From positions 1-64,000 of the forward strand of contig NZ_JASCXJ010000016.1 in the NCBI RefSeq assembly GCF_030271535.1: DNA of 64,000 nt, read 5' to 3'. The translations under genes and the position numbers were made by a program. The DNA is from Nocardiopsis sp. ATB16-24. GTDB lineage: Bacteria > Actinomycetota > Actinomycetes > Streptosporangiales > Streptosporangiaceae. The notes under the pieces are model-generated. The model worked only from the letters and a program-made list of their open reading frames with translations, ran no database searches and was not told the DNA's origin. How positions within the stretch are numbered: position 1 is the stretch's first letter; each line of letters begins with the position of its first letter. Below are positions 26,896-34,849 of this stretch, piece by piece.

Positions 26896-27794
26896 TCGGC
26901 CTTCTCCGTCTCCAGCATCGCGATGTAGGCGTCGTCGAGGCTGGGCGGAACCACGGTCAGACCGTTGATCTCGGTCTTCTCCCGCTCCGCCCACTCCTGG
27001 AGTCGGCGTACGACGGCGTCCTGCTCCTTGGTCTGTATGCGCACCCTGCCGTTGACGAGCGCGGCGCCCTCGGGCAGCCTCTCGGCGGCGACACCGGGGT
27101 CGGCGAACTCCACCACGGTGAAGGCCGCGGAGCCCCGGACCAACTCGTCGGGCGTACCCGAGGCGATGAACTCACCACCGCGGATGACGTCCACCCGGTC
27201 GGCGAGCTCCTGGACCTCGGCGAGGTCGTGGGAGGTCAGGACCACGGTGGTGCCGCTGTCACGCAGCTCGGCGACGAGGGCGCGGATACGGCGGCGCGAC
27301 ACCGGGTCCAGACCCGTGGTGGGTTCGTCCAGGAAGAGCAGTTCGGGCCGGCCGGTCAGCGCCAGCGCCAGGTCCAGACGGCGGCGCATGCCGTCGGAGA
27401 GGGACTTGACCAGGGCGGAGCGCTTGTCGACGAGATCGACCTGCGCGAGGACGTCGTCGATGTCCAGAGGGTCGGGGTAATAGGAGGCGTGACGGCGCAG
27501 GATGTCACGCACCGACATGCCCGGCTCCAGCATCGTCTGTTGCAGGACGACGCTCATACGCCTGCGTAGGCGCGCGAAGTCCCGGCGGTCGCCCGGATCG
27601 AGTCCGAGGACGGACAGCCGGCCCGAGGTGCGTCCCCGGTGGCCTTCCAGGATCTCTATCAGCGTCGTCTTACCGGCCCCGTTGGGGCCGAGCAGGGCGG
27701 CGATCTGGCCGGTGGGGACCCGGTAGGAGACGCCGTGAAGGACGTTCCCCTTTCCGTAGTCCTTGGTGATGTCGGTGGCTTGGATGGCGTACAC
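26892..27794 (-). CDS. ABC transporter ATP-binding protein (putative thiopeptide exporter)
   Basis: This 300-residue ATPase has Walker A GPNGAGKTT (about 36-44), Q-loop VVLQQTM, signature SLSDGMRRRLDLAL (a LSDGM variant of LSGGQ), Walker B LLFLDEP and switch His in LTSHD. It is the drug-export (CcmA/NatA-like) type paired with the ABC-2 permease encoded next. It starts at GTG 27794 behind GAGGG, 79 bp after the downstream precursor gene; a hairpin stands in that gap. Confidence 0.9.
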   Translation of the reverse strand: MYAIQATDITKDYGKGNVLHGVSYRVPTGQIAALLGPNGAGKTTLIEILEGHRGRTSGRLSVLGLDPGDRRDFARLRRRMSVVLQQTMLEPGMSVRDILRRHASYYPDPLDIDDVLAQVDLVDKRSALVKSLSDGMRRRLDLALALTGRPELLFLDEPTTGLDPVSRRRIRALVAELRDSGTTVVLTSHDLAEVQELADRVDVIRGGEFIASGTPDELVRGSAAFTVVEFADPGVAAERLPEGAALVNGRVRIQTKEQDAVVRRLQEWAEREKTEINGLTVVPPSLDDAYIAMLETEKAE

Positions 27795-27832
27795 GTGGGG
27801 CCCTCGTGGCTCGTCGGGGGTGGAACGTGAGG

Positions 27833-27863
27833 GGGCGGCCCGTGCCGGGGGGAAGGGCCGCCC
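27833..27863 (-). terminator. Hairpin between the precursor genes and the biosynthetic operon
   Basis: A 9-bp perfect stem (GGGCGGCCC / GGGCCGCCC) with a 13-nt loop lies 11-41 bp after the stop of the proximal precursor gene and before the ABC ATPase gene. It has no U-tract. It could be a partial terminator or an mRNA-stabilising structure that keeps precursor levels above enzyme levels. Confidence 0.5.
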
Positions 27864-27873
27864 TTGAGCGTGT

Positions 27874-28056
27874 CTAGCCGCAGGAACCGGAGGAACAGCA
27901 GCTGCTGGAGCCGCAGCACGAGGTGGAGGTGCAGCTGCTGGAGCCGCTCGTCGCGCCGGTTTCGGGGACCGCGACGGCCTCGCGGACGCTCATCACCTCC
28001 ATGTCGTCGAAGTCCAGGTCCGGCAGATCGATCGTGAGGGAGTCGGCCATGGCCAT
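27874..28056 (-). CDS. Thiopeptide precursor peptide, copy 1
   Basis: This 60-residue precursor has an acidic leader (IDLPDLDFDDMEVMSVREAV then AVPETGATS) and a Ser/Cys-rich C-terminal core, SSSCTSTSCCGSSSCC followed by SSGSCG. Acidic D/L-rich leaders ending in a small-residue stretch, followed by a Cys/Ser/Thr-only core, define thiazolylpeptide-type bacteriocin precursors. Within the core the Cys residues would become thiazoles, Ser/Thr dehydroamino acids, and two Ser would form the pyridine. The ATG at 28056 follows AGAAGG. It is adjacent to a near-identical second copy and directly upstream of the exporter and modification genes. I cannot match the core to a known named thiopeptide. Confidence 0.93.
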   Translation of the reverse strand: MAMADSLTIDLPDLDFDDMEVMSVREAVAVPETGATSGSSSCTSTSCCGSSSCCSSGSCG

Positions 28057-28198
28057 CGAACACCTTCTTCTGAGGTCAGGGGATGTGTGCGCCTTACAGC
28101 AGGCACACGAAATTAATTCACGCTTTGGTTTTTTGTCTCTGCGTGACTTTTAATTCAGGTTTCGGGGTTGTTCTTTCGGGAATACAGTCGTGTCCGGC

Positions 28199-28381
28199 TC
28201 AGCCGCAGGAGCCGGCCGAGCAGCAGCTGCTGGAGCCGCAGCACGAGGTGGAGGTGCAGCTGCTGGAGGCGCTCGTCGCGCCGGTTTCGGGGACCGCGAC
28301 GGCCTCGCGGACGCTCATCACCTCCATGTCGTCGAAGTCCAGATCTGGCAGATCGATGTCCAGTGTCGTCGAATAGGACAT
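28199..28381 (-). CDS. Thiopeptide precursor peptide, copy 2
   Basis: This 60-residue precursor aligns end-to-end with copy 1. The region from residue 9 on is identical except for two positions: Ala instead of Gly just before the Ser run that opens the core, and Ala instead of Ser in the tail (CCSAGSCG versus CCSSGSCG). The first eight residues differ (MSYSTTLD). I prefer the ATG at 28381 because it gives the same length as copy 1 and has GAGG upstream; an in-frame ATG at 28408 would add nine residues. It is the promoter-proximal copy, preceded by an AT-rich region. Two almost identical cores imply two closely related products or a dosage duplication. Confidence 0.9.
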   Translation of the reverse strand: MSYSTTLDIDLPDLDFDDMEVMSVREAVAVPETGATSASSSCTSTSCCGSSSCCSAGSCG

Positions 28382-28595
28382 ACGCGCCTCTTCGCTAGTT
28401 CGTTTCATGCCGAGTCCCCGGGCGGAAGAAAAATAACACGCAATCAGAGAAGTCGATAGAGGTTTTACTGTGCATCCTTAAGTGTGATCTGAATTTGTAC
28501 TCACAGTAACCGGGGTGTTTCTTTTCGGAAACACGGGCCAAGGTCCCGAAAGAAACGGGGTCCCTTTTTTCGGGGGTAATGGGCACGAGGAGACG

Positions 28596-28631
28596 CCGGG
28601 GCCGCCGCCCGTGGAGGGGCGGCGGCCCCGG
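28596..28631 (-). terminator. Hairpin downstream of the secreted-protein gene
   Basis: A 15-bp perfect stem (CCGGGGCCGCCGCCC and its complement) with loop GTGGAG lies just beyond the stop codon of the minus-strand gene at 28650. It would isolate that gene from the thiopeptide operon. Confidence 0.75.
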
Positions 28632-28649
28632 TCTTCGCCGTGTCAGGGG

Positions 28650-29639
28650 TCAGCAGGCTCCGCGTCGCAGGGTGGTGTCGCAAAGACCCACCCCGTCGGT
28701 CCAGGTCAAGGACGTCCGGGCGTTGCCGCCGAAGGGACGGGTGACGGCCACGTGGACGCCGTGGCCGGAGTCCTCGGCGAGCCACACCCGGACCTCCTGT
28801 GGATATCCGCCGGTCTCGGTGCGCAGGACGTAGAAGGGGCGCGGTACCGGTGACCTGCCGCTGGCCGGGTTGGTCCACCAGGTGGCGCCCTGCGCGTCGG
28901 CGACGTCCACGAAGAGACAGTCGTGGGCCACTCCCTGGTACTCGCAGGTGCGCGGCTTGGCCCCGCCGTAACGGTCCACGGAGGGGTCGGCGCTGATCCC
29001 GTTGTTCATCGCGCGCCAGAAGGCGGTGTCGCAGGCGCCCCTGGCGCAGGCGTTCCAGTCGCGCCAGGCGGTGGCGCGCGCCGTGGGCGCGTCCGACCCG
29101 CCGTTGAGGGCGGTGCAGTACTTGTCGACGATGTAGGGCACGACCACGGCCGACACCCAGTGGGAGTCGATCGCCTCGCCTGCGGTGTTGTGGGTACCCA
29201 GCCCGGCCGAATCCATCTGCCACAGACCCACGCCGGGGTTGAAGAACAGCCCCGCGCGCCGGGCCGGGTCGTAGAGGCCGTCCTGGTTGTCGTAGCGCGA
29301 GAGCGTCATGGGGGAGGGCGTGGCCATGGTCCCGGCGATGACCTCGGGCCAGACGGGGGCCAGGGCGAGCGCGGTCGCCTGCTGTGGAGTGACGTGGCAG
29401 GAGGCGTTCGCCGCGGCGTCGGCCGCGACGCCCTCCGCCGCGGCCAGGGCCTGGGCGCCGAAGGTCAGCTGTCCCGGCGGGATCGTGGCGTTGGCCAGTT
29501 TGGCCTCCAGTGCGAGCTGCTCCTCGGAGACCTCGTCCGCGTGGACGGCCTGCGGTGAACAGAACAGGAGGGCGGCGGAGGCCAGTGCGGCGAGGAGCCG
29601 TCCGGCCCGGCCGGGGGTTCGGGGGAGATGTCTTCGCAC
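28650..29639 (-). CDS. Secreted protein of unknown function
   Basis: The protein has 329 residues from GTG 29639, which is preceded by GTGAGG. The N-terminus is a Sec-type signal (Arg-rich start, then LLAALASAALLFCSPQAVHA, cleavage probably after VHA). The mature protein has several Cys that could pair (ASCHVT, DKYCTAL, NACARGACDT, RTCEYQGVAHDCLF, GLCDTTL, GAC end). It also has Trp/Asn-rich blocks such as FFNPGVGLWQMDSAGLGTHN that recall secreted cell-wall-acting or transglycosylase-like proteins. I do not recognise the family with confidence. It has its own terminator and upstream region and is probably independent of the neighbouring thiopeptide and ATPase loci. Confidence 0.7.
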   Translation of the reverse strand: MRRHLPRTPGRAGRLLAALASAALLFCSPQAVHADEVSEEQLALEAKLANATIPPGQLTFGAQALAAAEGVAADAAANASCHVTPQQATALALAPVWPEVIAGTMATPSPMTLSRYDNQDGLYDPARRAGLFFNPGVGLWQMDSAGLGTHNTAGEAIDSHWVSAVVVPYIVDKYCTALNGGSDAPTARATAWRDWNACARGACDTAFWRAMNNGISADPSVDRYGGAKPRTCEYQGVAHDCLFVDVADAQGATWWTNPASGRSPVPRPFYVLRTETGGYPQEVRVWLAEDSGHGVHVAVTRPFGGNARTSLTWTDGVGLCDTTLRRGAC

Positions 29640-29776
29640 CGTGTGTACCTCACTTCGAGCGGGATGGAGGCAGTTGTCTCCACTGATGAAGACAATCACG
29701 TAGGAAACTTACATCTCCCACTGAGAGCGGGCAATACCCCTAAAAGTGCTCGATTCCGACATCAGGACATGGCGGA

Positions 29777-29804
29777 GGCCGCCGCCCGTTCCCGGACGGC
29801 GGCC
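29777..29804 (-). terminator. Hairpin downstream of the large ATPase gene
   Basis: GGCCGCCG pairs with CGGCGGCC, with inner pairs interrupted by one mismatch and a short TTCC-type loop, 13 bp after the stop codon of the 1673-aa ATPase gene. It is the likely end of the three-gene transcript. Confidence 0.6.
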
Positions 29805-29816
29805 CCACGGGGGCTC

Positions 29817-32800
29817 TCATCCCCTGTTGCGCTCGATCGCGGTACCGATCTCTCCCACACGGTCGGCGAGCAGCCCCATCGCCCCGATGGCCCTGGTCAA
29901 CGGGTCGTCCTCGGCTCCGCCCAGCGCACGGCTTCGACGGAAGGCCTCCTTGACCTCGGTCCAACGGGCCTTCTGCTCGGGGGTCATCACCCCGCGCAGC
30001 TCCGCGAGCTTGAGCAGGTTCGCCTCCGCGCCCGAGGTCAGGGTCTGAGCCTCACCGAGATAGTGGTCGTCGATGACCGCCTCCACCTCGGCGTCGTTCA
30101 TGACCGGCACGATCTTCTCGGCCAGCCGGTTCATGTTCCGATACGACCCCTGGAGTTGGAAGGGGGGTTCGGTGCGCGCGTCCTCCGACTGCGCCGCCGA
30201 GGCGATGTAGGCCTGGTTGTTGGCCAGCACCACCTCCTGCACCCGCAGCAGTTTGCGCATGACCGACACGATCCGCTCCACCTCGGCCGCCGAGTACGGG
30301 TGGTCGAGCCGGTCGGTGCCCACCGACTCCTCCCCCCGGGCCATCCGCACGAACCGGTACACGTCCTCACGGTCCCGGGTGGACAGGGGCGCCAGGGTCG
30401 GGTTCGAGGTGAGCGCGTTCTCGATGTAGCTCAGCGCGAACAGCTCCTCCTTGCCCGACAGCACGTCACCCAGGTTGTACACGTCGGCCCGGTTGGCCAG
30501 CATGTCCGGAATCCGGAACCGCTTGCCCTGTTCGGTGTAGGGGTTACCGGCCATGCACACCGCGAACCGCTTGCCACGCAGGTCATAGGTCCGGGTCCGC
30601 CCGTTCCACACACCCTCCATGCGGCGCTGTCCGTCGCACAGGGAGATGAACTTCTGTAGCAGTTCGGGGTTCGTGTGCTGGATGTCGTCCAGGTACAGCA
30701 TCGTGTTGCCGCCCATCTCCAACGCGAAGGAGATCTTCTCGACCTCCTGGCGGGAGGTGGCGTCCGGAGCCTCGTCCGGGTCCAGCGACGTCACCGCGTG
30801 CCCCAGGGCGGGGCCGTTGACCTTCACGAACACCAGCCCCAGGCGGCTGGCCACGTACTCCATGAGCGTGGTCTTGCCGTACCCGGGAGGGGAGATGAGC
30901 AGCAGCAGTCCGCTCTGGTCGGTGCGCTTGTCGTCGCCCGCCGCGCCCAACTGCTTGGCCAGGTTGTCACCGATCAGCGGCAGGTACGACTCGTCCAACA
31001 GCCTGTTGCGGACGAACCCGCTCATCACCTTGGGCCGGTACTCCTCCAGCCGCAGGCGTTCACGCTCGGCCGCCACCAGTGCGTTGCGCCTCCTCTGGAA
31101 GTCCCGGTAGGCGGGCACCTCCCGCGAACGGAACCGGCGGGTACGAGACAGGAACTCGTCCAGCCGCAGGTCCAGGGACCGCTCACGCACGCGCGGATGC
31201 GAACCGAGGAGCCCGTGCACGGACTCCTGTACGGACGCCGAGGACTCGTATCGGTCCAGGCCGTTGCCCGTCAGTTCGATCGCCGCGGCCTCGGGCAGAT
31301 CACTCGGATCCACCCTCTCCAAGGTGGTCGCGAAGGCCTCCAGCCAGGCCGTCACCAGCTGGTGCCGCGCCGCCAGGTCCCCGTCGAGCCTGCGCAGGTC
31401 CTCCTCGAAGGCTCTGCGCGTGGTCTCCTGGGCACTGCCCAACGCCCGACGGAACCGGTCCAGCAACAGACGGGCGCCCGCCCCGGTCACGAAACCCCGT
31501 TCGTTGGGGGTGTCCAGGGCGAGCTCCTCGAACAGGTACTCGCCCACCAGGTCGAGGTCGGTGTCCTGGGCCAGCCCGTTCTCGACCAGGAAGTCGTCCA
31601 CACCGGCCGCCAGTTCCGCGCGCAACCCGTCGATGGAGGTCGATCCCCGTACGCCGAACACCTGGCGGGCACGTGCCAACGAACCCGCGCGGGTCCGCCA
31701 CGCCGTCCTCTGCTCCTCGGTGGTGCCGAAGGCCCAGAACACCTGTGCCGCGGCGCGCGTCCCGCCCGGGTAACGCAGCAGTCCGGCACCGGCGCGCAGC
31801 CGCAACAACGCCGAGAGGATCAGTGTCGCGTCATGGTCGTGCACACCCCGCTCGTAGCCCTCGTCGTAGCGGGACTCGGCCGCCTCGCGCACCAGGGCCG
31901 ACAGCGAGGCCCCGTTCTCCGCGTGCACCTCCGCCTCGTGCAGCCGTTCCAGCGACAGCCCGTCCCGGCCCTCCTCGGCGGCGGCCAGGATCGACGCGGC
32001 CAGGTACTCGGCCCGGTACACCTGTGGACTCTCCGACACCAGCACCCGATCCCACAGGTGGCGCGTCCGTCGGAACTCCTCGTCGGTGACCGGAGCACGG
32101 AAGTCGGTGCCCGTGATCGCCACCGACATCTCACCGTCGTGCGGGGTGAGGGTCAGGTCGATCGGCTGGTCGTTGATCGCGAACCGGTGTCTGCCCAGCC
32201 GGATCGTCTCGCCGCCCGCACCGCCCTCGAACAGGTCGGCACGGTCGCGTAGCGCACGCCCCGCCTCCTGACGGGCGGCCAGGATCCGCCCCTCCAGTTC
32301 CTCCGCCCGTACGGTGTCGCCGAGTTCGCGCATCTCCTCGACGGTCCTGCGCAGCCGCGCCACCATCGCGTCCGACGCGAAATAGGTGTTGACGTCCTCC
32401 AGCGTCCCCAACGCGGCGACCCGCCGGTGCACGCCCTCCAACACGCGTGCGGCCGACGACGCCAGGCGGTCGGCCCGCCGCGCCCGCTCGTCCACCAGGG
32501 CCTGCTTACGGGTGGAGAACGCCTCGTAGACGTCCTCGCGCTTGTCCGACAGCTCCGCGAGGAAGTCGTCGAACTCGGCGAAGCGCGACTCCAGGTTCTC
32601 CAGCTGGAGCATGATCCGCCCCAGCTGTTCGTCGCACCGCTCCGGGGTGTCGGCCGCGGCCAGCGCGCCCGTGATCGCCTGCCCCAGCAGCGAGAACTCG
32701 GCCGCGAACTCCGCACGCCCCTCCAGGGCCAGCAGCTCCTTGCGCCGTGTCTCCAGAGTCGCGCGAGCCCGGTTGATCCCGGCCAGGACCTCGCTGACCC

Positions 32801-34838
32801 GCTCCAGGATGCGCGTGCGCACCTGGGCGTCACCGATGTCCAGCGACCCGATGACCTCGGTGACCACCTGGAGCCCCTCGGTCTGTTCGGCGATGCGCTC
32901 ACCGACCGCCGCCGCGGCGCTGACCGCGTCGATGCCCTCGGCGTCCGCGACCAACCGGTCCACCTCGTCGTGGTACCCGCTGAAGGCGTCGTCCTGTTCG
33001 AGGAAGGCCACCGTGCGGCGGCCCGTGGCGGCGATCTCCTCCGAGAGCCTGCCGTCCAGGTCGTCCAGACGCTCGGTGTCCACATAGCGCGTCTCGCGCA
33101 GCGTGGCCGCCTGCCCCTGGGCGCGGCGCAGCTCGGTCAGCCGAGCCACCCAGCCCTCCGCCGACCGCGGTGCCTCCCCGCGGGCGGTGCGGATGAGCGC
33201 GACCGCCCTCTCCTCGGTCTCGGCCAGGGTGTCGGCGGCCTGCCGTGTCAGGGTCTGGACGGTCTCGAACTCCTCCAGCACCCGCTCGGCGGTGCTCCGC
33301 ACCTCGGACAGGGGCCCGGCCAGATCGCCCAGCTCCTCCTCGGCCAACCAGTGGAACCGGTCTGCCACCCGACGACAGGCGGAGATGAGGGCCTCGAAGA
33401 CCTCGGTGGAAGGCCGCATGTCCTGGGCCATCCGCGTCACCGACAGGCACTCGGACACGCCCCGCACCAGCTCGGCGTTGCCGATCCGCTCCAGGGGGCC
33501 GGTCCCCACCGGCTGCGCCGCCGCGTACACGTCGGACACGTACGGGGTCCGCCACACCTGCATGGGGTGGACACGGGTGGGTTCGCCCGAGCCCTCACGG
33601 AACACCGTCATGGTGCCGTCGTCGAACAGCGAGTAACCGTGGCAGACGATCGGGTTGGCGACCTCCTTGCGGATGGTGTTGTACGGCAGCAGCAGACTGC
33701 GACCGTCCTCCCGGGAGTGGAAGACGTACAGCACGTCCTCGCCGTTGGGCGAACGCACCACGCGTTCGAACTCCAGGTCGGTGACGTCGGTGTCGAAGGT
33801 CCGCGACACCCCGGTGGCCAGGTAGTAGCCGCCGGGGAAGATCAGTCCCTGGTCGTCGGGGAGGCGCTGACAGGACTGGCCGACGCCGTCGAGCCGCTCC
33901 ACCTCCTTGGTACGGGTGTTGAAGACCAGGTGCCGCCACTCGGTCTCGTTGTAGGGAAGCACGCGCAGGAGGATGAGCGCGCCCACCCGCGCGTAGTGCA
34001 CGGCGGCGTCGGCCAGACTCTGCAACGGCTCGTCCACGGGTTCGCTGTAGACGCCCTCGCCGACCTCGGTGTTGTCCTCGATCTTGATGGTCAGGTCGCC
34101 GCCGACCGTCTCCACGAACAGTTCGTCGAGGATCGAGATGTGCGGATGGCGACCCGAGACGTGGTCCTCGCGGGTGGTCTCCACCCACGTGAAGTCGTGC
34201 GACGGGGGGAACACGTGGTCGCGCTCACCTCGGGCGTCGAGGTAGGCGGTCTCGCCGGAGGGCGAGACCGACCACCGCAGCACCCGCACGTCGTCGGTGC
34301 TCGGTCCGGTCTGGAACACGGCCAGCAGCCGGTCCTCGACCCGGCGCAGCTGGAGCAGACGCGCGTCGCGGTAGTAACGGTAGAGCTGGGCGAAGTCCTG
34401 CCGGAACCGCTCGTCGGACAGCAGCCCGGGAATGGTGTCCTCGGAGGCGTCGGTGAAGGCGAAGCCGTCGTCCGTGTGCTCGTACCGGTGCATGGAGAAC
34501 ACGTCGCGGACGCGGGTCTGGCGCTGCATGCCGATGAAGACGTTGTAGCCGAACAGGATCACGGAGCCGTCGGCGTCGCCTCCGACGGAACGTCCCACGC
34601 TCACGATGTCCCGCGGCACGCAGTTGTGCTCGGTGCGGATGCGTTCGGTGCCGAGCAGGGTCAGTTCGGTGCCCCCGAACACCTCCACCCGGCGCTTGTT
34701 CAGTTCCTCGGTCCGCCGGGCCAGCTCGCCGCTCTGCTCACGCAGCCTGGCGCGGAGCACCTCGTAGGTGCCCGCGTCCAGGGACTGCGCGTCTTCGGCG
34801 TTCGGCCCGGCGTTCTGCTGAGACAGGGCCTCGGTCAC
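29817..34838 (-). CDS. Giant coiled-coil/AAA ATPase ('DNA repair ATPase' family)
   Basis: This 1673-residue protein starts at GTG 34838. Residues about 20-480 form a beta-rich domain. Residues about 490-800 and 1050-1260 are highly charged and helical, likely coiled coil. Near the C-terminus is a MoxR-like AAA+ module: Walker A SPPGYGKTT (about 1320), Walker B MLYLDDI (about 1380), sensor-type VCMAGNPYTEQGKRFRIPDM (about 1435-1455) and a C-terminal helical lid. Databases commonly label this family 'DNA repair ATPase', but nothing in the sequence proves a DNA role. It follows a flotillin-like gene by 11 bp, with its ribosome-binding site overlapping that stop codon, so the two products are probably partners, perhaps in membrane or envelope stress. 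Confidence 0.78.
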   Translation of the reverse strand: MTEALSQQNAGPNAEDAQSLDAGTYEVLRARLREQSGELARRTEELNKRRVEVFGGTELTLLGTERIRTEHNCVPRDIVSVGRSVGGDADGSVILFGYNVFIGMQRQTRVRDVFSMHRYEHTDDGFAFTDASEDTIPGLLSDERFRQDFAQLYRYYRDARLLQLRRVEDRLLAVFQTGPSTDDVRVLRWSVSPSGETAYLDARGERDHVFPPSHDFTWVETTREDHVSGRHPHISILDELFVETVGGDLTIKIEDNTEVGEGVYSEPVDEPLQSLADAAVHYARVGALILLRVLPYNETEWRHLVFNTRTKEVERLDGVGQSCQRLPDDQGLIFPGGYYLATGVSRTFDTDVTDLEFERVVRSPNGEDVLYVFHSREDGRSLLLPYNTIRKEVANPIVCHGYSLFDDGTMTVFREGSGEPTRVHPMQVWRTPYVSDVYAAAQPVGTGPLERIGNAELVRGVSECLSVTRMAQDMRPSTEVFEALISACRRVADRFHWLAEEELGDLAGPLSEVRSTAERVLEEFETVQTLTRQAADTLAETEERAVALIRTARGEAPRSAEGWVARLTELRRAQGQAATLRETRYVDTERLDDLDGRLSEEIAATGRRTVAFLEQDDAFSGYHDEVDRLVADAEGIDAVSAAAAVGERIAEQTEGLQVVTEVIGSLDIGDAQVRTRILERVSEVLAGINRARATLETRRKELLALEGRAEFAAEFSLLGQAITGALAAADTPERCDEQLGRIMLQLENLESRFAEFDDFLAELSDKREDVYEAFSTRKQALVDERARRADRLASSAARVLEGVHRRVAALGTLEDVNTYFASDAMVARLRRTVEEMRELGDTVRAEELEGRILAARQEAGRALRDRADLFEGGAGGETIRLGRHRFAINDQPIDLTLTPHDGEMSVAITGTDFRAPVTDEEFRRTRHLWDRVLVSESPQVYRAEYLAASILAAAEEGRDGLSLERLHEAEVHAENGASLSALVREAAESRYDEGYERGVHDHDATLILSALLRLRAGAGLLRYPGGTRAAAQVFWAFGTTEEQRTAWRTRAGSLARARQVFGVRGSTSIDGLRAELAAGVDDFLVENGLAQDTDLDLVGEYLFEELALDTPNERGFVTGAGARLLLDRFRRALGSAQETTRRAFEEDLRRLDGDLAARHQLVTAWLEAFATTLERVDPSDLPEAAAIELTGNGLDRYESSASVQESVHGLLGSHPRVRERSLDLRLDEFLSRTRRFRSREVPAYRDFQRRRNALVAAERERLRLEEYRPKVMSGFVRNRLLDESYLPLIGDNLAKQLGAAGDDKRTDQSGLLLLISPPGYGKTTLMEYVASRLGLVFVKVNGPALGHAVTSLDPDEAPDATSRQEVEKISFALEMGGNTMLYLDDIQHTNPELLQKFISLCDGQRRMEGVWNGRTRTYDLRGKRFAVCMAGNPYTEQGKRFRIPDMLANRADVYNLGDVLSGKEELFALSYIENALTSNPTLAPLSTRDREDVYRFVRMARGEESVGTDRLDHPYSAAEVERIVSVMRKLLRVQEVVLANNQAYIASAAQSEDARTEPPFQLQGSYRNMNRLAEKIVPVMNDAEVEAVIDDHYLGEAQTLTSGAEANLLKLAELRGVMTPEQKARWTEVKEAFRRSRALGGAEDDPLTRAIGAMGLLADRVGEIGTAIERNRG

Positions 34839-34849
34839 GGAGGGCTACC

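Noticed and set aside
27874..28381. CRISPR-like or simple repeat array
   Set aside because: The repeated DNA is two coding copies of a precursor peptide, each with start signals; there is no regular short repeat-spacer pattern.
28190..28459. Plus-strand Gly/Ala-rich frame over the second precursor
   Set aside because: Shadow of the thiopeptide precursor; its low-complexity sequence comes from the reversed Ser/Cys codons.
28515..28534. GTGTTTC-TTTTCG-GAAACAC hairpin as a terminator
   Set aside because: The 7-bp stem is weak and lies in the upstream region of the precursor genes, where no gene ends on either strand. A role as terminator is not supported.
15613..29639. A thiopeptide self-resistance gene (L11 or 23S rRNA methyltransferase, EF-Tu variant)
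   Set aside because: Looked for and not found; only the ABC exporter could give protection within this window.
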